This document shows, piece by piece, positions 44,510-54,011 of a stretch of 64,000 nucleotides of DNA. Where the stretch lies: positions 62,001-126,000 of the forward strand of contig JBFWYG010000001.1 of the NCBI GenBank assembly GCA_050186725.1, read 5' to 3'. Both the position numbers and the translations under genes were made by a program. Below the pieces are notes generated by a model. It saw only the letters and a list, made by a program, of their open reading frames with translations, did no database searches and had not been told where the DNA came from. Position 1 is the stretch's first letter. The number at the start of each line of letters is the position of its first letter. The DNA comes from JADJYF01 sp050186725 (GTDB taxonomy: Bacteria > Pseudomonadota > Gammaproteobacteria > Ga0077536).

Positions 44510-46984
44510 ATGAACGACAACCCCGGCACGTCGCAGGTGCCCGACCCCGAGCGCCAGGCCGGACCCCGGCCGGGCGCCGCGTCCGCGAGCGTGCAGGCCA
44601 CGCTCGGCCGCGTGTGGCTGGTGGCACACGTCGCCGCGCTGGCCGGGGTCGCCGCCGCGCTGTGGGACGGCACCGCGCCGGCCCTGCTCGGCGCGTGGAG
44701 CGGGTTCGTGCTGCTGGCGGTGGTGCTCGAGCAGTGGCTGAAGGCCGCGCCGCGGGCCGGTGAGCAGGCCTCCCTGGAGGTCGGCCTGGCCGCCGTCCTG
44801 GGCCTGGCGTGGGGCTCGGGACTCGCGCTGTTCCTGCCCGGCGCCGACGGCATGGCGCTGGCGACCCTGCTGAGCGCGGCGCTGGGCGTGGCGCTGGTCG
44901 CCATCCCGGTGCTCGGTGAGCGCCCCCAGGCCTACGTATGTTTCCTCGCCGCCCTCGGCCTGCTGGCCACTGGCGGCGTGCTGCACGACGGCCGCCATCC
45001 CGGCATCGTGCCGTGGATCGCGCTGGCGATGGCCACCCTCGCCCTCGTCGCCGGCGTCTACTTCCGTCGCCACGAGGCGCTCGCGGCGGTGGTGCGTCGC
45101 CTGCTGGCCGTGACCGGCGAGCACGCCCAGAGCGCGCCCTTGTCGCTGGCCGGGGCCGAGCGCGCGCTCGACGAACTCGACCAGCGCCTGGCGCGGGACG
45201 CGCGCCAGTACCGGCTGCTGCACCACCTCGGCGACGCGTTGCTCGGCACCGACGCCGCCGGTCGCGTGGACTACGTCAATCCCTTCGCGGAGCAGTTGCT
45301 CGGCGCGGCCGCGGGGGAACTGGTCGGCAAGCCGCTCGGCGAGTGCCTGCGCATCGTCTACGGCCGGGAGCCCCACAACCGCACCGAGGCGATCCTCGCC
45401 GAGGCGCGGCTCACCCTCAAAAGCCAGCGCATGCACGACCAGGCGCAGCTCATTCGCCAGGACGGCCTGGCCTTCGGCGTCGACTACAGCTTCACACCCC
45501 TGACCGACGCCGACGGCAGCTTCGTCGGCGTGTCGGTGCTGTTGCGCGACGTCACCGCGCGGCGCCAGCGCGTCGAGTCCATCGCCTGGCGCGCGACCCA
45601 CGACACGCTGACCGGCTGCATCAACCGCGCGGAGTTCGAGCGACGCCTGGCCAAGCTGCTGCGGCAGGCGGGCGATGCGCCGCGCAAGACCCACACGCTG
45701 CTCTACATCGACATCGACAAGTTCAAGTTCATCAACGACACCTATGGTCACGCCGCGGGCGACCACGCGCTGCGCAGCCTGGTGGAGGTGATGCGCGCGC
45801 GCATTCGCGGCGCCGACACCCTCGCGCGCATCGGCGGCGACGAGTTCTGCGCGCTGCTCTACAGCTGCGACGTGGAGCGCGCGCGCGGCATCGGCGAGAG
45901 CGTGCGCGCCGGTGTCGAGAGCCATGACTTCACCTGGCAGTCCATCGAGCTGCCGGTGTCGATCAGCGTCGGCGTGGTGGAGATCGGCCCCGAGGTACAG
46001 GACACCGCTCACCTGCTGCGCGCGGCTGACGCCGCCTGCTACAGCGCCAAGCACTTCGGCCGCAACCGCGTGCAGCTGTTCGAGGCCAGCGCGCCGGCGG
46101 AGGACAGCCAGGCGCGCGAGCTGCGACGAGTAAGTGAGATCCAGTCGGCGCTGCACGCCGGGCGCCTGGATCTCTTCTACCAGCCGCTCTGCGCCACGAT
46201 GCCGAGCCTGCCGAGCGATCGCTGTGAACTGACTGCCGGCGTGCGTACCAGTGACGACCAGCCCATCCCGCGCCCCGAGATGCTCGATCTCGCCGCACGC
46301 TACCAGCTCGGCAGCGACATCGACCGCTGGCTGGTCGGCGCGGCGGTCGAAGCGCTGGTGTCGGATCATCCCGCGCTGTCGGACATGTGTCTCGCGCTGG
46401 TGCCGCTCGGCGCCACCTCGGTGGCGGACGAACGCCTGCTGGAATACGCCGTGCGCCGCGTGCGCGAACACCCGCGCATCGCGCCGCGGCTCGGCTTCTG
46501 CCTGCCGGAGGCGAGCCTCTCCAGCCATGCCGACGTGGTGCGCTACTTCGTCACGACGCTGAAGCAGGACGGTTGCCAGTTCCTGGTGGGCGATCTCGGC
46601 TTCGGCGGCGGCGCCATCGACGTGCTGAAGACCCTGCAGGTGGACTACCTCGGCATTCGCGGCAGCTTCGTCGCCAACCTGCTGTCGAGTTCGGTGGACT
46701 ACGAAGTGGTGCTGGGACTGTCGCGGGTGGCGCGCGCGCTGGGTCTCAAGACCGTGGCGGAGCACGCCGACAGCCGCTCGGTGCGCGAGGCGCTGGCGAA
46801 GATGGGCATCGAGTATGCGAAGGGACAGCTGTTCGACGGTCCGCGGCGCGTGACGCGATTCGACGAAAGCCTGCTCGGGCAGCGCGAGCCGCGACCGAGC
46901 GTGCGCCCGGTGGGGAGCACCGCGCCGACGCGGGGCGCGCCGGGCAGCGGGGTCGCCGGCGGCACCGACCGCACCACCGGCTGA
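44510..46984 (+). CDS. Membrane PAS-GGDEF protein with a degenerate EAL domain
   Basis: 824-residue protein. Several hydrophobic helices (about 33-180) are followed by a PAS domain (about 235-345), GGDEF (Gly442-Phe446, IGGDEF) and an EAL-like domain. In the latter the EAL motif is lost (ELTAGVRTSDDQ), EITES is replaced by LPEASLS, DDFGTG by GDLGFGG and EGVE by AEHAD. It is thus a probable diguanylate cyclase with a non-catalytic EAL sensor or scaffold. ATG 44510 is chosen for GAGAGGA five bases upstream; GTG codons at 44489-44492 extend the frame by seven residues. Confidence 0.87.
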   Translation: MNDNPGTSQVPDPERQAGPRPGAASASVQATLGRVWLVAHVAALAGVAAALWDGTAPALLGAWSGFVLLAVVLEQWLKAAPRAGEQASLEVGLAAVLGLAWGSGLALFLPGADGMALATLLSAALGVALVAIPVLGERPQAYVCFLAALGLLATGGVLHDGRHPGIVPWIALAMATLALVAGVYFRRHEALAAVVRRLLAVTGEHAQSAPLSLAGAERALDELDQRLARDARQYRLLHHLGDALLGTDAAGRVDYVNPFAEQLLGAAAGELVGKPLGECLRIVYGREPHNRTEAILAEARLTLKSQRMHDQAQLIRQDGLAFGVDYSFTPLTDADGSFVGVSVLLRDVTARRQRVESIAWRATHDTLTGCINRAEFERRLAKLLRQAGDAPRKTHTLLYIDIDKFKFINDTYGHAAGDHALRSLVEVMRARIRGADTLARIGGDEFCALLYSCDVERARGIGESVRAGVESHDFTWQSIELPVSISVGVVEIGPEVQDTAHLLRAADAACYSAKHFGRNRVQLFEASAPAEDSQARELRRVSEIQSALHAGRLDLFYQPLCATMPSLPSDRCELTAGVRTSDDQPIPRPEMLDLAARYQLGSDIDRWLVGAAVEALVSDHPALSDMCLALVPLGATSVADERLLEYAVRRVREHPRIAPRLGFCLPEASLSSHADVVRYFVTTLKQDGCQFLVGDLGFGGGAIDVLKTLQVDYLGIRGSFVANLLSSSVDYEVVLGLSRVARALGLKTVAEHADSRSVREALAKMGIEYAKGQLFDGPRRVTRFDESLLGQREPRPSVRPVGSTAPTRGAPGSGVAGGTDRTTG

Positions 46985-46985
46985 G

Positions 46986-47009
46986 CCGGTCCGCCGGACG
47001 GCGGACCGG
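46986..47009. terminator. Bidirectional terminator-like hairpin
   Basis: A perfect 10-base-pair stem (CCGGTCCGCC and complement) with a 4-base loop lies between the convergent diguanylate cyclase and AOR-family genes. Confidence 0.5.
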
Positions 47010-47031
47010 GCTGGTCAAGGACCGACCGGGA

Positions 47032-48774
47032 TCAACCGGCCGGCGAGCGGCGCCAGAACTTCTCGGTCGCCGGCTGGCGCACCTTGGCCATGCGCACGAT
47101 CTCTTCCGGCACGTCGAACTTCATGCTGTGCTCGGGACCGATGCCCTCGGTGCTCATGCACTCCGCCATGCTGTCGTCGGCGAGCGTCATGCCGGCGCGA
47201 TCGTTGAACTCCCACTCGTCGGCCAGGCATTCCCAACCGATGTCGGCGATCTGCTCGCGCGTGACGGTCTCGCCGAAGAACGGCGAGAAGAACTTGGCGG
47301 TCTCCTCGATGGTGGGCCCCAGGAACATGCAGAAGCCGGTGGAGTCGCACACGGCGTTGACGATCTGCACTTCCTGCGAGGCGATGGCCGCCTTCTCGCC
47401 GCTGATCTTCGGATCGATCACCAGGCCCGCGGTGTGATCGCCGCCCTGCGCGCTGGTGCAGTAGGTGATGCCGGTCGCCTTCAGCGGCCGCGGATCCCAG
47501 GCCGGCAGCGCCTGGCCCTTGGCGACGGGAATGCGGTGATGCTTGCGCGCCGTGCCGATGGCGAGCGCGCCGTCGCCGATGTGACGACCGAGTTCGGTGC
47601 CGTTGTTCACGTCCTCGGCGAGCAGCTTCTTCGCGCCTTCGGCGTCGCCCCAGGGCATGCCGTTGGAGTCCATGTACACCGCGATGGCGGCGCCGGTCTC
47701 GATGGTGTCGAGGCCGAGTTCGTCGCACAGGCGGTCGAGCTCGGCGACGTCTTCCCAGTTGTTGATCGCGCAGCAGGAGCCGAGCAGGGTCAGGGTCTCG
47801 AACTCCAGCGCCGAGGTCTTGTAGTTGCCGTCCTTGTCATGAACGATGTTCGAGCAGGACACGATGCAGCCGGCCATGCAGGCGTGCATCTCGCCGCCGC
47901 GGGTCTCGAAGGACTCGCGGATGCGCGCGCCGTCCAGCTGCTCGAACTCGGGGTTGCGGCCCTCGGTGCGGTTCTTGTAGGGGAAGGTGTGCAGCATGTT
48001 GGCCGCCGGCACCACGGCGCTCGTGCCGTACTTGAAGTTGGCGTGGCGGCTGGCGCGGTAGTCCTTGGCGAACTCCTTGACGTAGGCCGAGAAACCCTTG
48101 CGATCGTCCGGACGGCGCAGCGAGCGCTTGGCCGGGTCGACCAGCACCCACTTCAGGCCCTTGGCGCCCATCACGGCGCCGACGCCGCCGCGCGCCGCCT
48201 GGCGCGCCGGACGGCGCGCCTTGTTGTCGTCGGTGCAGGCGATGGAGGCGCCCTTCAACAGCATCTCGCCGGCCGGGCCGATGGAGATGACCGAGGCGCT
48301 CTTCGGCTGGTCGGCGAGCAGCTTCTCGCACAGCGCGTAGTTCCACATGCCCTTGTACTCGTCGGCCGGCACCAGCTCCACGCCGCTCTCGTCGACCTTG
48401 AGGCCGTAGCGGCGTTCGCGGTCGGCCGGCTGACCGGTGACGATCACCGCGCGGTAGCCGAGCTTCATGAGGTCCTGGCCGGGATTGCCGCCGACGTTGG
48501 CCTCCTTGATGCCCTTGGTCAGCGGGCTCTTGCAGCCGAAGGACAGGCGGCCCGAGGTCGGGGCGGCAGTGCCGGACAGCGTGCCGGGCGCCATGACCAG
48601 GACGTTGTCGGGGCCCAGCGGGTCGCAGGTCGGGTCGCATTCGGCGAGCAGGATCTTGGCCGACAGCGCGCGGCCGCCGAGCAGCTTCCAGGCGGGCGGG
48701 AAATCCTCGATGGTGATGGACAGGCGGGTCATGTCGACCCGGATGATCTTGTCTTGGTCCCAGGCGTGCTCCAC
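47032..48774 (-). CDS. Aldehyde:ferredoxin oxidoreductase family protein (tungstopterin type)
   Basis: 580-residue AOR-family enzyme, normally carrying a tungsten bis-pterin and one [4Fe-4S] cluster and oxidising aldehydes to acids. GRALSAKILLAE, APTSGRLSFGCKSPLTKG and ANVGGNPGQDLMKLGYRAVIVTG form domain 1. The cluster Cys are in CMAGCIVSC plus the late Cys pair in CDSTGFCMF. The first three are spaced CxxxCxxxC, whereas CxxCxxxC is usual. The start is ATG 48774. No ferredoxin or electron-transfer subunit is beside it. Such enzymes are uncommon in aerobic gammaproteobacteria. Confidence 0.85.
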   Translation of the reverse strand: MEHAWDQDKIIRVDMTRLSITIEDFPPAWKLLGGRALSAKILLAECDPTCDPLGPDNVLVMAPGTLSGTAAPTSGRLSFGCKSPLTKGIKEANVGGNPGQDLMKLGYRAVIVTGQPADRERRYGLKVDESGVELVPADEYKGMWNYALCEKLLADQPKSASVISIGPAGEMLLKGASIACTDDNKARRPARQAARGGVGAVMGAKGLKWVLVDPAKRSLRRPDDRKGFSAYVKEFAKDYRASRHANFKYGTSAVVPAANMLHTFPYKNRTEGRNPEFEQLDGARIRESFETRGGEMHACMAGCIVSCSNIVHDKDGNYKTSALEFETLTLLGSCCAINNWEDVAELDRLCDELGLDTIETGAAIAVYMDSNGMPWGDAEGAKKLLAEDVNNGTELGRHIGDGALAIGTARKHHRIPVAKGQALPAWDPRPLKATGITYCTSAQGGDHTAGLVIDPKISGEKAAIASQEVQIVNAVCDSTGFCMFLGPTIEETAKFFSPFFGETVTREQIADIGWECLADEWEFNDRAGMTLADDSMAECMSTEGIGPEHSMKFDVPEEIVRMAKVRQPATEKFWRRSPAG

Positions 48775-48874
48775 GGCGTGACTCCTCGCAGGCTAATGCC
48801 GCTCTTGTGAAGTCACAATCATATTTACAGCCGGCCCGCCCCGCCAGCCCGGCGTCGTCGGCGGCCGCGGCCCC

Positions 48875-50395
48875 TCAGGCCCGCGCCTCCTCGAGGCCCG
48901 GCACCGCCAGCACCCGCACGTCGGGGTAGAGCTCGTTCATGGGCTGCGAGCGGCCGTTGGCCTGCACGATGCGGCAGTGGTAGCGCTGCAGGCGGCGCGG
49001 CTCGGCCACCCCGCAGGAGTGGGCGATGACGCCCACCTCGTGGTGCATGGTCTCGGCATAGCGCCGCACCCGCTCCGACTTGTCGGTCACGTCCAGGCCG
49101 CGCTGCAGGTTGCGGTCGTGGGTGGTGATGCCGGTCGGGCAGGTGTTCTTGTTGCACTGGAGCGCCTGGATGCAGCCCAGCGCGAACATGAAGCCGCGCG
49201 CCGAGGTGACGAAGTCGGCGCCCATGCAGAGCGCCCAGGCGACGTCCGCCGGCGTCACCAGCTTGCCGCTCGCGATGGTCTTGGTGCGATCACGCAGCCC
49301 GAAGGCCTTCAGCTTGTCGACCACCAGAGGCAGGCTCTCGCGCAGCGGCAGGCCGACGTTGTCGATGAGACTCATGGGCGCGGCGCCGGTGCCGCCCTCG
49401 CCGCCGTCGACGGTGATGAAGTCCGGCGCGCTGTCGAGCCCGCGCCGCCAGATCTCCTTGAAGAGCTTCTCCAGCCAGAGATCCGAGCCGAACACCGCCT
49501 TGAAGCCGACCGGCTTGCCGGTCACCGCGCGCACGTGGCCCAGCATGTCGAGCAGCGCACGCTCGTCCACCAGTTCCGGATGGCGATTGGGACTCAGGGA
49601 CGACTGGCCGACCTCGATGCCGCGGATCTGCGCGATCTCGGCCGTGACCTTCACGCCCGGCAGGATGCCGCCCTTGCCGGGCTTGGCGCCCTGCGAGACC
49701 TTGATCTCGAACATGCGCACCTGCTCGTGCGCGGCGATCGCGCGCAGCCGCTCGTCGGACAAGCGGCCATCCTTGTCACGCACGCCGTACTTGGCGGTAC
49801 CGACCTGGAACACGATGTCGGCGCCGCCCTCGAGATGATAGGGCGACAGCCCGCCTTCGCCGGTATTCATCCACACGCCGGCGAGCCGCGCGCCCTTGGA
49901 CAGCGCCAGCACGGCCGGGCGCGAGATGGCGCCGTAGCTCATGCCCGAGATGTTGAACACCGACTGGGTGCGATAGGGATGCGGACAGTCCGCGCCGAGG
50001 GTCACGAGACCGGGACTCGCGGCGTCCTCCTCCAGCGTCGGAAAGGGCGTGTTGACGAAGATCACCGTGCCGACCGGGCGCAGATCGCGGGTCGAGCCGA
50101 AGGCCACCGTGCTGTCCACGCCCTTGGCGGCGCGGTAGACCCACGAGCGCTCGGCGCGGTTGAACGGCATCTCCTCGCGATCCATGGCGAAGAAGTACTG
50201 GCGAAAGAATTCGCCGAGATCCTCGAACACGTAGCGCAGGCGGCCGATCACGGGATAGTTGCGCCGCACCGCGTGGGTGGTCTGGGTGACGTCGATGACG
50301 TACAGCACCGCGACGGCAACCACCGCCAGGCCGATGCACAGGATGAACAGCGCGGCGAGACCGTTGATCACGGCCATGAAGGTGGAGGATGCCAT
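48875..50395 (-). CDS. FMN-binding glutamate synthase family protein (GltB-like, membrane-anchored)
   Basis: 506-residue protein. One N-terminal hydrophobic helix (about 8-32) precedes the glutamate-synthase central/FMN domain (ISGMSYGAISRPAVLALSKGARL; VSQGAKPGKGG; DGGEGGTGAAP). The [3Fe-4S] ligands are kept as C-x5-C-x4-C in GCIQALQCNKNTC. It lacks the amidotransferase and glucan domains of full GltB, so it is not a classical glutamate synthase; relatives are linked to archaeal-type or unknown oxidoreductions. It lies downstream of the AOR gene's promoter region on the same strand. Confidence 0.82.
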   Translation of the reverse strand: MASSTFMAVINGLAALFILCIGLAVVAVAVLYVIDVTQTTHAVRRNYPVIGRLRYVFEDLGEFFRQYFFAMDREEMPFNRAERSWVYRAAKGVDSTVAFGSTRDLRPVGTVIFVNTPFPTLEEDAASPGLVTLGADCPHPYRTQSVFNISGMSYGAISRPAVLALSKGARLAGVWMNTGEGGLSPYHLEGGADIVFQVGTAKYGVRDKDGRLSDERLRAIAAHEQVRMFEIKVSQGAKPGKGGILPGVKVTAEIAQIRGIEVGQSSLSPNRHPELVDERALLDMLGHVRAVTGKPVGFKAVFGSDLWLEKLFKEIWRRGLDSAPDFITVDGGEGGTGAAPMSLIDNVGLPLRESLPLVVDKLKAFGLRDRTKTIASGKLVTPADVAWALCMGADFVTSARGFMFALGCIQALQCNKNTCPTGITTHDRNLQRGLDVTDKSERVRRYAETMHHEVGVIAHSCGVAEPRRLQRYHCRIVQANGRSQPMNELYPDVRVLAVPGLEEARA

Positions 50396-50457
50396 GGGCG
50401 GGGCCCTCGCAGGCAGGAAGTGCGACCGGCGTGGCGAGGCCGCCACGCGCCCGGGTC

Positions 50458-51228
50458 TCAGCGCCGCGCGAAATGCCGGGCGCCGAGCACGATGTCCCGC
50501 GCCAGGAAGTCCGCGAGCAGCGCTCGACCCGCTTCGATAACGGCCGCGGGGCGCGGATGCTTGAGTTCGGCGGCAATCGTCGCCAGTGCCTGCTCGCCGC
50601 TGCGGCCGTCCGCGGCGGCGAGCAGCTGCAGCAGGCGGGCGGCGACGTCGTTCAGTTCCATGAAGGCCGCGCGGTCGTCGCGGCGGCGGTAGACCACCAG
50701 CCAGACCGGCGCGCTGGCCGGCGTCGCCGGCGGCGCGACGGGCGTGATGCGATGCACGGCATGGGCGTAGCGCTCGAGATGCAGGATGGGGTTCAGCACC
50801 ACCGCGTCGGTGAGCGGATCGGCAGCGGCGTCCAGGGCGACCTCGTCCAGCTCGCGCGGGTCGAGCAGCACCTCGGCCTCCAGCCATTCGTAGCGCGCGA
50901 GTTCCAGCAGCCAGGGCGGGTCGAGCAGCGCGCCGTCCAGTGAGGCGAGCCAGGCGAGGAACTCCTCCGCCATGCGCGGCGCGAGCGGCGTGCGTGCGCG
51001 GTGCGACGCGAAGTACGCGGTCAGCAGCGCCCGCCAGCGCTCGTCGGACAGGCAGGCGCGCAGCACCGGGAAGGCCCGCGCCAGGAACTCGTCGACGTTG
51101 CCGAGCAGGAGCTCGCGGTACAGCGCGAGCCGCGCCGCCGGCACCTGATCGGGCGCGGCGTGGCGCGCCGGGTCACGCAGGTGCGCGGTGAAGGCCGCCT
51201 GCAGCGCGGCCAGCGGCGACTCAGCCAC
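50458..51228 (-). CDS. bufC: DUF2063 protein, BufC-like partner of a DUF692 enzyme
   Basis: 256-residue protein. The N-terminal DUF2063 domain (LAALQAAFTAHLRDPARHA; LYRELLLGNVDEFLARAFPVLRACL) is the leader-recognition partner of DUF692 enzymes in bufferin and related RiPP systems. The C-terminal half is helical with a MbnC-like arrangement. The start is GTG 51228, overlapping the DUF692 gene by eight bases, which shows tight coupling. The symbol rests on context. Confidence 0.82.
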   Translation of the reverse strand: MAESPLAALQAAFTAHLRDPARHAAPDQVPAARLALYRELLLGNVDEFLARAFPVLRACLSDERWRALLTAYFASHRARTPLAPRMAEEFLAWLASLDGALLDPPWLLELARYEWLEAEVLLDPRELDEVALDAAADPLTDAVVLNPILHLERYAHAVHRITPVAPPATPASAPVWLVVYRRRDDRAAFMELNDVAARLLQLLAAADGRSGEQALATIAAELKHPRPAAVIEAGRALLADFLARDIVLGARHFARR

Positions 51229-52078
51229 CGGCGTGCCTGCGCGCGGTGGCAACGTGCCGCGCCTGGCAGGCGCCGATGCGCGCGGCTTCGACGCAGAGTT
51301 CAGCGAGCGGCGGCAGCGCGGCGTCGCGCTCGAGCACCGTCGGCCTTGGACCGCAGCGCGCATAGGTCTCGTCCAGCAGCGCCCACACCTCCGCATCGAC
51401 CGGCGCGGCGTGGGTGTCGACCAGCAGATCGTGCGCGCGCCGGTGATGGCCGGCGATGTGCAGATAGGCGATGCGCTCGACCGGCAGCCCGCGCAGGAAT
51501 TCGCGCGCGTCGTAGCCATGGTTGTGGCTGTTGACGTAGACGTTGTTGACGTCGAGCAGCAGCTCGCAGTCCGCCTCCGCCAGCACCGCGGTGAGGAACG
51601 CGAGCTCGGAGAGTTCGGCGCCGGGCGCGCAGTAGTAGGAGACGTTCTCGATGGCGATGCGCCGCTCGAGCACGTCCTGCACGCGCTGAATGCGCGTGGC
51701 GACGTGCCGCACCGCCTCGCTGGTGAAGGGTATGGGCAGCAGGTCGTAGAGCTGCCCCTCATCGGCGCAGTAGCTGAGATGCTCGCTGTAGCCGCGCGCG
51801 TGGTGCTGGTCCAGAAAGACGCGCAGGCGCCGCAGGAACGCCTGGTCCAGCGGGGCCTGGCCGCCGAGGTTCAGGGCCAGGCCGTGGCACAGCAGTGTGT
51901 GGCGCTCGCAGAAGGCGCGAAAGCGGCGCCCGAGGGCGCCGCCCAGATCGAGCCAGTTCTCGGGCGCGACCTCCCAGAAGTCGATACCCGGCGCGGGACC
52001 GGACTCGAGTTCGGTGAGCAGCGCGCGTCGCAGACCGAGACCGGTACCCGCGACGCCGAACTGCGCGGCGCCGTTCAT
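51221..52078 (-). CDS. bufB: DUF692 multinuclear non-haem iron oxidase (BufB-like, MNIO)
   Basis: 285-residue TIM-barrel enzyme of the MbnB/TglH/BufB family. Conserved metal-site stretches are FWEVAPENW, LCHGLALNLGG, YSEHLSYC, ENVSYYC, LLLDVNNVYVN and YLHIAGHH. Members oxidise Cys residues of precursor peptides to oxazolone/thioamide or thiooxazole groups using two or three irons. It sits directly between the Cys-repeat precursor and its DUF2063 partner. The substrate is almost certainly the peptide at 52098-52397 (inference from context). Confidence 0.92.
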   Translation of the reverse strand: MNGAAQFGVAGTGLGLRRALLTELESGPAPGIDFWEVAPENWLDLGGALGRRFRAFCERHTLLCHGLALNLGGQAPLDQAFLRRLRVFLDQHHARGYSEHLSYCADEGQLYDLLPIPFTSEAVRHVATRIQRVQDVLERRIAIENVSYYCAPGAELSELAFLTAVLAEADCELLLDVNNVYVNSHNHGYDAREFLRGLPVERIAYLHIAGHHRRAHDLLVDTHAAPVDAEVWALLDETYARCGPRPTVLERDAALPPLAELCVEAARIGACQARHVATARRHAGG

Positions 52079-52097
52079 GCGTGCCGCGAGCGCGGGC

Positions 52098-52397
52098 TCA
52101 CGGGCCGCACTTGCCCTCGCCGGCCTTGGTCTCGCCCTTGCCGGCGCCGCACTTGCTCTCGCCGGCCTTGGCGGCTTCCGCCTTGGCCGCGTCGGTCTTG
52201 GCTTCGGCCGCGCCAGCGCCGCACTTGCCCTCGGCCATGCCGGCGCCGCAGGTCGTCTCGCCCTGCTCGGCGGCGACCTGGTAGCCGCGCTCGAAGGCCT
52301 GCGCGGCGAAGGGATTGTCGGCCGCCTGGGTCGCGGACACGGCGCCGAGCGTGATGGCGACGGCGGTGGCGGGGCTGAGTAGGGTCTTCTTGCTCAT
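52098..52397 (-). CDS. bufA: Bufferin-type RiPP precursor (BufA-like) with four Cys-Gly motifs
   Basis: 99-residue precursor. A signal peptide (about 1-25, ending ATQA) is followed by a core with Cys50, Cys59, Cys83 and Cys97, each followed by Gly. Cys59 and Cys97 are in EGKCG and Cys83 in ESKCG, the motif modified by DUF692 enzymes in HvfA/BufA peptides. The rest is a Lys/Ala/Glu-rich linker. Known bufferins bind copper in the periplasm and protect cells. GAGGAG precedes ATG 52397. Order bufA-bufB-bufC on one strand. Confidence 0.88.
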   Translation of the reverse strand: MSKKTLLSPATAVAITLGAVSATQAADNPFAAQAFERGYQVAAEQGETTCGAGMAEGKCGAGAAEAKTDAAKAEAAKAGESKCGAGKGETKAGEGKCGP

Positions 52398-52456
52398 GGA
52401 GATCTCCTCGGATCATGGCTGGGCACGGCATTATCGCTTGCGCCCTGGGGACAAAT

Positions 52457-52474
52457 GTCGGACAGAAGTCTGAC
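52457..52474. promoter_or_regulatory. Tandem GTCnGAC motif upstream of the bufferin operon
   Basis: GTCGGAC (52457-52463) and GTCTGAC (52468-52474) are each near-palindromic and start 11 bases apart, about one helical turn. They lie 60-80 bases upstream of the bufA start. A GATAAT-like segment lies between them and the gene. It may be an activator or repressor site; no regulator is assigned. Confidence 0.3.
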
Positions 52475-52504
52475 CTGCAGTGCGGGAGCGGACCAGTCGG
52501 CGCA

Positions 52505-54004
<1,500 letters not shown>

Positions 54005-54011
54005 GGCGTGC

